Below, one piece after another: positions 44,973 through 55,947 of a stretch of DNA of 64,000 nucleotides. Position numbers and translations under genes: made by a program. The stretch comes from Pseudomonas fluorescens (GTDB lineage: Bacteria > Pseudomonadota > Gammaproteobacteria > Pseudomonadales > Pseudomonadaceae), in assembly GCF_902498065.1 (NCBI RefSeq), contig NZ_CABVIR010000001.1, positions 558,001 to 622,000 on the forward strand, written 5' to 3'. The notes under the pieces are model-generated. The model was not told where the DNA came from. It did not search any database and worked only from the letters and a program-made list of their open reading frames with translations. The stretch's first letter is position 1. The number at the start of each line of letters is the position of its first letter.

Positions 44973-47222
44973 TCAGTTCGAGATCACCGACACCGAGCGC
45001 ACGGTGCCTTGGGACGAGGTGATGGTGGCGGTCGGGTTCGCCGACGGAATCACCGTGGTGGTGTTGTTCACCGTCAACCGCCAGCGACCGGTCACCGGCA
45101 CCGTGGTGGTACCCAGGGTTTGCAGCCCGGTTGGGGTGCTGACCCGGACGGTGATGGTGTTGCCGGTGATCACCGATGAGGTGCCCGCAAAGTCCCAGGT
45201 GAAGCGGTTGTTGGAGCGCGCCGACACCGTTGCCGTGGTCACCGTGAAGGCTTCTGCCGGTGGCCGTGGCGAGACTTGCACCGTCACCGTCGCCGGTGTC
45301 ACCGACAAAGCGCCGAAGCTGTCCCGGGCGATGTAGGTGAAGGTCGTGGTGAACGCCGTGGTGACGGTGGTCGGTGGGGTGTAGGTGATCACCGTGCCGT
45401 TGCTGCTGACGGTGCCGCGACCTGCCGCTGGTTGCGTGAAGCTGGCGACCGCCAGTGGTACGTTGCCTTCCGGATCGGTGTCGTTGGCCAGCACGTTGAT
45501 CGGCACCGCCACACCCAGGGTTGCGATGCTGTCGGCGACGGCCACCGGAGGCTGGTTAGGCGCCACGGTAATGGTCACGGTCGCAGCCGCGGTCGAGACC
45601 AGGCCTTTGATGTCTTGAGCCTTGTAGGTGAAGGTTGTGGTCAGCGGTGCATTGACCACGGCGGGCGGTGTGTAGACCACCGCTGTGGTGCCGCTCAATG
45701 CCACGGTGCCTTGCCCCGCGGCTGGTTGGGTCAGCGCGGTGATGCTCAGCGGCGTATTGCCGTCCGGGTCGCTGTCGTTGGCCAGCAGGCTGAGGGTGAT
45801 CGGCACCCCGAAGCTGGTGCTGCCGGTGTCAGCAACGGCCAGAGGGGCCTGGTTCTCGCCGCTGTCGGGGGCCGTCCCGACCACGACAACCGGCTCGGTG
45901 TCGTTGCCGCCGGCGGCGGATTTGATGGTGACACTGGCCGGTGGCTGAGTCAGGTCGGCAACGGTCAGGCGCTGCAAGGTGCCGGTTTTCGACAGCCGTC
46001 CGTAACCCTGCGCGACCATGTCTGGCACCACGACTTCGTCAGACGAAGTGGCTTCGATCAACAGGCTGTGATTGCTCCAGCTGTAGCGTGCGGTCTGGAT
46101 TTTCACCACGTCGGTGACTTTGCTCGACACCGCCGTTGGCCGACTGGTGCCACTCGGGTCGGTAGCGGTGACCACCACCACCGAAGGAACGGTGGTCCCC
46201 GTCAGGCGATGAGCGAAGAACTCACCGGTGTTGTCGCCGAGCATGTTGACCAGGCATGGCGTCTGCGGTGGTCCTGGAACCAGAGCCACGGTTTCGCGGA
46301 AGCACAGGCTCGAACTGTTGGAAGATTTGCCAAAGACTTCTACCCGGGTACTGCTCGTTCCCGGACCTGTAGACGTGCGGCGGTAAGTGGCGCGGCCGAT
46401 TTCCACAGGGGTTTGCGCACGGCTGTCGAGGACTTTGCCGGACACGGTGAAGAGGTTGGTCTGGATGGTGCCGGCCGGCCCCTGGACACGCAGGAAGTTG
46501 TTGTTGAACGGACTGCCGGTGACCGCTTCGGTGAGGTTCGGATCGCCAACATAAGTTTCGACGGACCCGGTGTCCGGATTCACTTCGGTATACGGACCGT
46601 TGACGCTGCGCAGGAATGGCCCGACCTCTCCGTTGAGAGCCCCCGCGAAGTTGCCCGGTGCGCCGATGCCGATGTCGCGGGTGATGTTGATCGCCCGACG
46701 GCCCGGCGTGGTGACGTTGACCGTTTCCACGCCATACGGGTGGGTGATGGTGTAAGTCCCCGCGACCGGTATGTTCACCCGCAGGCGAATCCGCGCGAAG
46801 CTTGCCTGATCGCCATCGACCGGGTTTTCCGCCGCGAATGCCGCTTCGATCCCGGCCACGTAGGCATCCACGCCATAACCTCCGACGTCGTTGATGCTGG
46901 TCTCGGCGAGGAACCAGAACGCTTCCGGTGGCCAGTTATCCGGGAACACCATGGGCTGGGTGTCGTCGAAGATTCCAGGTTCCGGGTTCAGGATGCACAT
47001 GTAGGAGGGTGCGCCAGGAGCGCCGGGTGAGCGCGAGCTGGTCGCCCGTGACTGGCACAGTTCCAGCGACAGCAAATTGCTGTCCTGATACCACATGGGG
47101 AATTTCCCCGTGGCAAAGGTGTAGGGGCCGGTATCGACGGCATTGAGTTGCGCGAACGCACTGCCGGACAGCGAGAGCGTCAGCCCGAGCGCGTTGAGCG
47201 CGAAGCGTGGCCACTTGTTCAT
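44973..47222 (-). CDS. Large secreted protein with tandem Ig/cadherin-like domains
   Basis: 749 residues from ATG 47222 (AGGAGG upstream). Signal peptide (FALNALGLTLSLSGSAFA). The first 330 residues are homologous to the product of 47258-48604 (YMCILNPEPGIFDDTQPMVF, VNGPYTEVNPDTGSVETYVG). Two tandem Ig-like modules at about 490-680 each begin NQ-P-AVADS/T and contain LLANDSDPDGNTPLSI or VLANDTDPEGNVPLAV. These DxDxDG-like loops can bind calcium, and the modules are usual in surface adhesins. The final 70 residues form another beta domain. Gene order suggests a matrix protein made together with curli; function unknown. Confidence 0.75.
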   Translation of the reverse strand: MNKWPRFALNALGLTLSLSGSAFAQLNAVDTGPYTFATGKFPMWYQDSNLLSLELCQSRATSSRSPGAPGAPSYMCILNPEPGIFDDTQPMVFPDNWPPEAFWFLAETSINDVGGYGVDAYVAGIEAAFAAENPVDGDQASFARIRLRVNIPVAGTYTITHPYGVETVNVTTPGRRAINITRDIGIGAPGNFAGALNGEVGPFLRSVNGPYTEVNPDTGSVETYVGDPNLTEAVTGSPFNNNFLRVQGPAGTIQTNLFTVSGKVLDSRAQTPVEIGRATYRRTSTGPGTSSTRVEVFGKSSNSSSLCFRETVALVPGPPQTPCLVNMLGDNTGEFFAHRLTGTTVPSVVVVTATDPSGTSRPTAVSSKVTDVVKIQTARYSWSNHSLLIEATSSDEVVVPDMVAQGYGRLSKTGTLQRLTVADLTQPPASVTIKSAAGGNDTEPVVVVGTAPDSGENQAPLAVADTGSTSFGVPITLSLLANDSDPDGNTPLSITALTQPAAGQGTVALSGTTAVVYTPPAVVNAPLTTTFTYKAQDIKGLVSTAAATVTITVAPNQPPVAVADSIATLGVAVPINVLANDTDPEGNVPLAVASFTQPAAGRGTVSSNGTVITYTPPTTVTTAFTTTFTYIARDSFGALSVTPATVTVQVSPRPPAEAFTVTTATVSARSNNRFTWDFAGTSSVITGNTITVRVSTPTGLQTLGTTTVPVTGRWRLTVNNTTTVIPSANPTATITSSQGTVRSVSVISN

Positions 47223-47257
47223 GATGCCTCCTGATGCGGATCTGGGCATGAGAGCGT

Positions 47258-48604
47258 TCATTGCACGATGACCACTTCTTCGGTATCGGTGCCGCCATTG
47301 GATGACGTCACCCGAACCTTGGCCGGTGGAATCGGCGAGATGCCGGTCGACAGGGTTTTCTCTGCGCCGTTGCCACTGAGGGCGCCGATGGCGACACCGG
47401 TCCCGGAGGTGACGGTGAGTACCGGTGGCGAGGTTTCGTCGCTGGTCGAAGCCACGACCGTGATTTGCCCGCTGCTCAGGCTGTACTCGGCCCGTGAAAT
47501 CACCACCAGGTCGGTCAGCGGCATGGTCAAGGAAGTCGGCGTGCTGCTGGGGATGGCCAGATGGTTGTCGGCCGTCACCAGCAAGTTGCTCGGCAATGTC
47601 GGGTTAGTGGCTGACTGGGCGTACCAGTGGCCGGTGGTGTTGGCCTCGGTCAGGTTCAGCACCGGACTGTTGCTGTCCAGAGTCACAGTGGCCGGTGGTG
47701 GCGGAGCCAGGACGAAGACATCCTGCTGGGCCACGGGCGCGCTGCTGCCGGCCTTGCGCGAGTAAGTGCTGCGTTCGGCAATAATCGGGGTGGGTCGAAC
47801 CACCGTCGAAAGCTTGCCGGAGATGGCCATTACCGTTGTACGCAAGTCCAGCCCGCCAGGTCCCTCAATGCGGATGTAGTTGGTGTTGAAAGGGCTGCCG
47901 GTAAACGCTTCTTCCAGGTTTGGATCACCGACGAATCTGTCGGCGGAACCCGTGACCGGGTTGGTCTCGGTGTAGGGGCCGTTGACGCTGCGCAGGAAAG
48001 GGCCGAGGTCACTTTTGAGCGCGCCGTCATAGGTTTTCGGCGAGCCGATGCCGATGTCCCGGGTCATGTTGATCGCGCGACCACCGGGGGTATCGACATT
48101 GAAGACATCGACGCCGTAGGGATGGGTGATCACATAGGTGCCAGCGGTGGGCACGTCGACCCGAATACGGATACGGCCAAAACTGACCTGGTCGCCTTCG
48201 ACCGGATCTCCAGCGGCGAAGGCTGCTTCGACGGCGCTGACGTAGGTCAGGTCGATGCCCCTTGCTGCGTCGACAATGGATCCGTCACCGGTGAACCAGA
48301 ACGCTTCATCGGGAAAGTTGGTCGGGAAAACGATGGGCTGTGTGTCGTCGAAAATGCCGGGGTTCGGATTCAAGAGGCACATGTAGGACGGCGCACCGGG
48401 CGCGCTTGGAACCCTGGAGCTGACAGCCTTGGACAGGCACAAGTCGAGGGTTCGACCGTGGGAGTCCTGATACCAGGAAGCGAAATTGCCGTTGGCGGGA
48501 ACGTAGGGGCCCGGATCGACAGCAAACAGCGCTGCCTGGGCGACGCCTTGGGCCAGAGCGGAAACGACCAGGGCGATCGCGGTTTTGGACAGTAAAGGGT
48601 GCAT
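47258..48604 (-). CDS. Secreted protein, shorter paralogue of the adhesin-like protein
   Basis: 448 residues from MHPLLSK (ATG at 48604). Signal peptide (TAIALVVSALAQGVAQA), then the conserved domain shared with the neighbour: SWYQDSHGRTLDLCLSKAVS, YMCLLNPNPGIFDDTQPIVF and VNGPYTETNPVTGSADRFVG. Four Cys are shared with the paralogue and may form disulfides. It lacks the Ig-like repeats. It is the first gene after a sigma-54 promoter on the minus strand and precedes its paralogue by 35 bp, then csgB and csgA. No known family recognised. Confidence 0.72.
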   Translation of the reverse strand: MHPLLSKTAIALVVSALAQGVAQAALFAVDPGPYVPANGNFASWYQDSHGRTLDLCLSKAVSSRVPSAPGAPSYMCLLNPNPGIFDDTQPIVFPTNFPDEAFWFTGDGSIVDAARGIDLTYVSAVEAAFAAGDPVEGDQVSFGRIRIRVDVPTAGTYVITHPYGVDVFNVDTPGGRAINMTRDIGIGSPKTYDGALKSDLGPFLRSVNGPYTETNPVTGSADRFVGDPNLEEAFTGSPFNTNYIRIEGPGGLDLRTTVMAISGKLSTVVRPTPIIAERSTYSRKAGSSAPVAQQDVFVLAPPPPATVTLDSNSPVLNLTEANTTGHWYAQSATNPTLPSNLLVTADNHLAIPSSTPTSLTMPLTDLVVISRAEYSLSSGQITVVASTSDETSPPVLTVTSGTGVAIGALSGNGAEKTLSTGISPIPPAKVRVTSSNGGTDTEEVVIVQ

Positions 48605-48663
48605 GAGTATTCCCTCTATCAGAGTACCTGTCCCGTAGGGATGGGTCAGTTGAGGGAGCTTCG

Positions 48664-48678
48664 GCAACTTCCATACCA
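48664..48678 (-). promoter_or_regulatory. Sigma-54 promoter of the secreted-protein/csgBA operon
   Basis: On the minus strand TGGTATG-GAAG-TTGC matches the -24/-12 consensus with correct spacing. It lies 60 bp upstream of the ATG at 48604. Confidence 0.7.
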
Positions 48679-48683
48679 ATCGT

Positions 48684-48705
48684 AAAAAAGGGCCGTCAGA
48701 GGCCC
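48684..48705 (-). terminator. Intrinsic terminator just upstream of the sigma-54 promoter
   Basis: On the minus strand GGGCC-TCTGAC-GGCCC is followed by TTTTTT. No minus-strand gene lies before it, so it may insulate the sigma-54 promoter from antisense or read-through transcription. Confidence 0.6.
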
Positions 48706-48767
48706 GGTTCTACGGTGTGCCGCGTTCAGGCGGGGGCCAATCGAGGGCCGCGTGAACGGGCCACTGT

Positions 48768-48781
48768 CCCCAGCATTGGGG
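48768..48781. promoter_or_regulatory. CCCC-N6-GGGG palindrome, candidate MnxR site
   Basis: CCCCAGCATTGGGG is centred about 97 bp upstream of the -24 element at 48678. It lies in the divergent region shared with the histidine kinase gene, which also has many G-rich half-sites. Confidence 0.5.
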
Positions 48782-48885
48782 GCAGGTGGGGATAGCGGGG
48801 AGGTTGGGGGAAGTGGGGACCCAAGATCGGGCAAACAGTTTTGAGTGGGCTATAACCAATGGGGGGAATCGCCGAGAAGTAGCCC

Positions 48886-50334
48886 ATGAACATGCCTACG
48901 CAAACACTCCAGACCGACAACGGCGATATCCGCCTGAGCTCGCGCAAGCAGTCGTTCAATCTGCTGCGCTGGTTTTCGCTCATCAGCATGGCGGTGATCG
49001 GCACGGTGGCGGTGGCGCTGGGCGCGGTGTCCACGCGGTTCGTGATTACCGAAAGTGTGCAGCGCGATGCGTTGCTGACGTCGCAGTTCATTCAGGCGAT
49101 TGCCTCGGCCGAGGTACGCCATGTGTCGATTCCCAACGTGCGGACCATGGGTGAGTTGCTCGACCCGCGCAAGGACAGGGATTTTCCCGACGTCGATCCG
49201 CTGGCCCGCGCCAATGCCCGGGGCGAATTTCTCGACCATATCGAGCACCTGCCGGACGTGATCCTCGCCAACATCTATGCCCCCGATCGCATGGTGATCT
49301 GGTCGACCAACCCGGCGCTGATGGGCACGACGATCCATGCCGACGAAGATCTGGACCAGGCCTTCGAGTTAAAGACGCCGGTGTCGGCCAGTTATCACGA
49401 TGTGGACACGGCGCGCATGGAGCAAAAGTTCATCAAGCAGCCGGAGTACATCTTCATCGAAAACTACATCCCGCTGTTCGATGCCGACGGCAAGAATGTC
49501 ACGGCGATGGTGGAGATCTACAAGGAACCGAAGGATTTGATCGACCGCATGGAGCGCGGCCTGGTGCTGATCTGGCTGGCCACCGCGCTGGGCGGCGGGC
49601 TGATTTATCTGGGGCTGTACTGGATCGTGCGGAGGGCGGCAACTCTGCTGGCGGCGCAACAAAAGCAACTGATCACCAACGAAACCTTCGTCGCACTGGG
49701 CGAGATGTCGTCGGCGGTGGCCCACAGTTTGCGAAACCCGTTGGCGACCATTCGCTCCAGTGCGGAACTGGCGCTGGAGTTCGACAGCGGCGCGGCGCAC
49801 AAAAACATCAACGACATCATCGGTCAGGTCGATCGCATGTCGAAGTGGGTCAGGGAACTGCTGCAATCCTTGCGCCCGCTGCATGACGAGCCCGAACCGG
49901 TGAATCTGGTGGCGGCGTTGTACGACAGCCTCATGGCTTTCGAACAGCAGATCGCCAAGGCCAGGGTCCACGTAGTGTTCGAGCCAAAGGAAACGCCCAT
50001 GGTTCTGAGCCAACAGGTGCAGTTGTCGCAGATCCTCAACAGTTTGCTGGCCAATGCACTGGAAGCCATGGACAAGGGGGGCACGCTGGCCATCACCCTG
50101 GAGTCGACGGATGCCAGGGGCGTCAGCGTGGTGGTGAGCGACACCGGTAAAGGCATGACCGAGGAACAGCGCAACCTGGCCTTCCGCCCATTTTTTACCA
50201 CCAAGCAAGGCGGGCTGGGCGTCGGGTTAGTACTGGTCAAGCGGATCATGGAGCGTTGCGGCGGTTCGGTGAGCCTGGACAGTCGCGAAGGTGAGGGCAC
50301 GAGCGTGCGTCTGGCGTTTAAACGGGTTCCCTGA
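48886..50334 (+). CDS. mnxS1: Sensor histidine kinase, MnxS1-like
   Basis: 482 residues. Membrane helices at about 28-50 and 225-248 enclose a periplasmic sensor of 170 residues. The kinase core has the H-box EMSSAVAHSLRNPLATIRSS with His280, an N-box (NSLLANALEAMDKGG), VVSDTGKGMTEE and GGLGVGLVLVKRIMERCGG. It is a close paralogue of the product of 54451-55947, including the sensor (MGELLDPRKDRDFPDVDP versus MGEMLDPRHDNSYPDVDP). P. putida GB-1 needs two such kinases and MnxR for Mn(II) oxidation. Which copy corresponds to S1 or S2 is my guess; the signal is unknown. Confidence 0.78.
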   Translation: MNMPTQTLQTDNGDIRLSSRKQSFNLLRWFSLISMAVIGTVAVALGAVSTRFVITESVQRDALLTSQFIQAIASAEVRHVSIPNVRTMGELLDPRKDRDFPDVDPLARANARGEFLDHIEHLPDVILANIYAPDRMVIWSTNPALMGTTIHADEDLDQAFELKTPVSASYHDVDTARMEQKFIKQPEYIFIENYIPLFDADGKNVTAMVEIYKEPKDLIDRMERGLVLIWLATALGGGLIYLGLYWIVRRAATLLAAQQKQLITNETFVALGEMSSAVAHSLRNPLATIRSSAELALEFDSGAAHKNINDIIGQVDRMSKWVRELLQSLRPLHDEPEPVNLVAALYDSLMAFEQQIAKARVHVVFEPKETPMVLSQQVQLSQILNSLLANALEAMDKGGTLAITLESTDARGVSVVVSDTGKGMTEEQRNLAFRPFFTTKQGGLGVGLVLVKRIMERCGGSVSLDSREGEGTSVRLAFKRVP

Positions 50335-50350
50335 AATGGGTGGGAACATT

Positions 50351-50364
50351 CCCCGCAAGCGGGT
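50351..50364. promoter_or_regulatory. CCCC-N6-GGGT palindrome, candidate MnxR site for mcoA
   Basis: CCCCGCAAGCGGGT is centred about 105 bp upstream of the -24 element at 50462, the same distance as at mnxG. An extra half-site TTCCCCA lies at 50369-50375. Confidence 0.45.
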
Positions 50365-50461
50365 GCGATTCCCCAGTGCTGTTGTCGGTCGTGGCACATT
50401 GATGTTGATAAGCCATTGTTTCGTCGAGGATTAATGCCTTTGTATAAAGTTGTTACAAATT

Positions 50462-50476
50462 TGGCTGGCTCCTTGC
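50462..50476 (+). promoter_or_regulatory. Sigma-54 promoter of mcoA
   Basis: TGGCTGG-CTCC-TTGC, followed by AAAA, has both invariant dinucleotides and correct spacing. Its position rules out the upstream in-frame start at 50450 and favours ATG 50519. Confidence 0.72.
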
Positions 50477-50518
50477 AAAACCTCCCTCACCCCCTTCACG
50501 ACTTCGAGGCGGCTGGTG

Positions 50519-53322
<2,804 letters not shown>

Positions 53323-53326
<4 letters not shown>

Positions 53327-54354
53327 ACCGCAGGGGCGCCGACAGGTCACTTCACACGCCGCGCTCCCGCGCCCTGGGCATGCACCTGATTCTGGTACTG
53401 GTGACTTGTCTGCTGGCCAGTCAGGTGCTGCTCGCTCACGAAGGTGTGCTGTCGCCAAAGGAGTCGGCGACACCCTGGGGCGGCGACTATTTCCCCAACA
53501 CCCTGCTGACCGACCAGGACGGTCGGCAGGTGCATTTTTTTGATGACCTGATCAAGGGCAAAGTGGTGGTGATCAATTTCATCTTCACGTCCTGCAGCGA
53601 CTCCTGTCCGCTGGAAACTGCGCGCCTGCGTCAGGTGCAAAAGTTGTTGGGCGACAGGGTCGGCCAGGACATCTTCTTCTACTCGATCAGCATTGATCCC
53701 TTGAGCGATACACCCGAAGTGCTCAAAGCCTATTCCCAACGTTTCAAGGTCGGCCCGGGCTGGAAGTTTCTCACCGGGGAATTCGAAGCCGTCACTGACC
53801 TGCGCAAGAAACTCGGGCTGTTCATCGAAGGCGTCGACAACGGCCGCAACAAAGATCACAACCTGAGCCTGATCGTCGGCAACCAGGGCACGGGGCGCTG
53901 GATGAAAGCCTCACCCTTCGAAAACCCGTGGATCCTCGCCGATCAATTGGCCAACACCTTGCAAAACTGGAAACAGCCCAGCGTTGAAGAAAGCTACGCC
54001 AATGCGCCCGAGATCCGCCCGCCGAGCAATGGCGAAGAGTTGTTTCGCACCCGTTGTGCCTCGTGCCATAGCCTCGGGCCGCAAGACGGGCAGGGTATCG
54101 GCATGCGCAACATCGGGCCGGATCTGATCGGCGTAACCCGCCTGCGCGACCCCGCCTGGCTCAATCGCTGGATCCGCGAGCCGGACCGCATGCTGGCCGA
54201 AAAGGACCCGATCGCGGTGGAATTGTTTGAACGTTTTGACAAGATTTCGATGCCGAACCTGCGCCTGGATGAGAACGCGGCGCAGTCCATTGTGGGTTTT
54301 TTGCAGGAAGAAACCGATCGTCAGCAACCGTTGCAGGCGGCGCAGGTGCAATAG
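53323..54354 (+). CDS. SCO-type copper chaperone fused to cytochrome c
   Basis: 343 residues; the ATG overlaps the mcoA stop. Signal peptide or anchor (MHLILVLVTCLLASQVLLA), then HEGVLSPKE. An SCO domain follows with FIFTSCSDSCPLETARL, SISIDPLSDTPEVLKAYSQR and candidate His ligand in NKDHNLSLIVG. From about residue 235 there is a class I cytochrome c with CASCH and axial Met in DKISMPNLRL. Fusing copper delivery or thiol redox to a haem suggests that copper insertion into McoA is coupled to electron transfer. Confidence 0.88.
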
Positions 54355-54450
54355 CGGCTAATTACCATCATTGAGCCGTCAGCCTCGATCAATGCCACCT
54401 ACACTGAACCGAAACATCACCGCAAAGGCTTCAGCATCCAGGACCCCGCC

Positions 54451-55947
54451 ATGCCGATACTGGAACAACAAAAAGTACCTGCGCCGCCGAATACGCCGGC
54501 CGCAGAAAGCCCAGGCTGGCGTGGACGGTTCAACCTGCTGCGCTGGTTTTCCTTCGGCAGCTTTTTCATCATCGCCGCTGTCGCGCTGGGTTTGGGCTAC
54601 ATTTCCACGCGTTTCGTGGTCGAGGAGAGCATCGAGCGCGACTCCATGCTGACCGCACAGTTTATTCAGGCCATTGGCGACGCTGAAATTCGTCACGCGG
54701 GCATCACCCCGGCAAGAACCATGGGTGAAATGCTTGACCCACGCCATGACAATAGCTATCCCGACGTCGATCCGAAGTCCCGTGCGGCGGCCCGCATTGA
54801 GTTTCTCGATCATGTCGAACACCTGCCGGACTCCCTGTTGGCGGTGGTGTACGCACTGGATCGCACCGTGGTCTGGTCGACCAACCCGCAAATGATCGGC
54901 ATGCGTGTCGAAGGGGATGAGGAGCTGGACGAATCCTTTGAAATGAAGGAGCCGGTGTCCACCAGTTATCACCAGATCGACGACGAGCGGCCCGAACAGA
55001 TGTTGCTGCGCGAGCCCACGTATTTGTTCATCGAGAACTACATCCCGATGTTCAACGCCGACAAGAGCAAAGTGATCGCCATGGTCGAGGTCTACAAGGA
55101 GCCGGCGGACCTGGTGGAACGTATCCAGCGTGGCTTCAAGTCGATCTGGGTGGCGACCGTGCTGGGTGGTGCGGCCATCTACCTCGCGTTGTTCTGGATT
55201 GTGCGGCGCGCGGCCAAGTTGCTGGAGAGCCAGCAGAATCAGCTGATCGCCAACGAAACCTTTGTGGCACTGGGGGAAATGTCGTCGGCCGTGGCCCACA
55301 GCTTGCGCAACCCGCTGGCGAACATTCGCTCCAGCGCCGAACTGGCCCAGGACATTGCCAGTCAGAGCGCGCAGAAGAACATCGGCGACATCATCAATCA
55401 GGTCGATCGCATGTCGCGCTGGGTTCGCGAGTTGCTGGTGTCGTTGCGGCCGATGAGTGACGATTACGAAACCGTGGATCTGGTGCTGGCCATCGACGAC
55501 ACCTTGAGTGCCTTCGACGCGCTGATCAAACGTTCCAACGTCGAAGTCCGCTTTACGCCGCAGACCTGCCCGCCGGTTGTCAGCCAACAGGTGCTGCTCA
55601 CGCAAATTCTCAATAGCCTGTTTGCCAATGCCCTTGAAGCCATGCCCAAGGGCGGCGTGCTGAGCATCAACATCGAGTCGCCGCAGCCCGGCCACTTGCG
55701 CATGACCTTGAGTGATAGCGGCAAGGGCATGACCAAACAGCAACAGCAAATGGTCTTCAAACCGTTTTTCACCACCAAACAAGGCGGGTTGGGCGTTGGC
55801 CTGGCCCTGGTCAAAAGAATAATGGAGCGTTTTCAAGGTTCGGTCGAACTGACCAGCCAGGAGCAGGAAGGAACCCGCGTTTGTCTGAATTTCAAAGTGG
55901 CAACGGGAGGGGAATATGGGGTACAGCATTCTGCTGGTCGAGGATGA
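54451..55947 (+). CDS. mnxS2: Sensor histidine kinase, MnxS2-like
   Basis: 498 residues, same architecture as the 48886 kinase: helices at about 35-52 and 232-252 around a periplasmic sensor, H-box EMSSAVAHSLRNPLANIRSS with His283, NSLFANALEAMPKGG, LSDSGKGMTKQ and GGLGVGLALVKRIMERFQG. The first 20 residues are a Pro-rich cytoplasmic extension. It overlaps mnxR by 32 bp, so the pair is translationally coupled and the kinase is the probable partner of MnxR. Confidence 0.8.
   Translation: MPILEQQKVPAPPNTPAAESPGWRGRFNLLRWFSFGSFFIIAAVALGLGYISTRFVVEESIERDSMLTAQFIQAIGDAEIRHAGITPARTMGEMLDPRHDNSYPDVDPKSRAAARIEFLDHVEHLPDSLLAVVYALDRTVVWSTNPQMIGMRVEGDEELDESFEMKEPVSTSYHQIDDERPEQMLLREPTYLFIENYIPMFNADKSKVIAMVEVYKEPADLVERIQRGFKSIWVATVLGGAAIYLALFWIVRRAAKLLESQQNQLIANETFVALGEMSSAVAHSLRNPLANIRSSAELAQDIASQSAQKNIGDIINQVDRMSRWVRELLVSLRPMSDDYETVDLVLAIDDTLSAFDALIKRSNVEVRFTPQTCPPVVSQQVLLTQILNSLFANALEAMPKGGVLSINIESPQPGHLRMTLSDSGKGMTKQQQQMVFKPFFTTKQGGLGVGLALVKRIMERFQGSVELTSQEQEGTRVCLNFKVATGGEYGVQHSAGRG

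Noticed and set aside
45276..47030. Plus-strand open frame of 584 codons opposite the adhesin-like gene
   Set aside because: Antisense shadow of a gene with signal peptide, AGGAGG and Ig-like repeats.
50393..50410. TGGCACA string upstream of mcoA as a sigma-54 promoter
   Set aside because: No GC dinucleotide at the -12 position with the right spacing; the site at 50462 is better.
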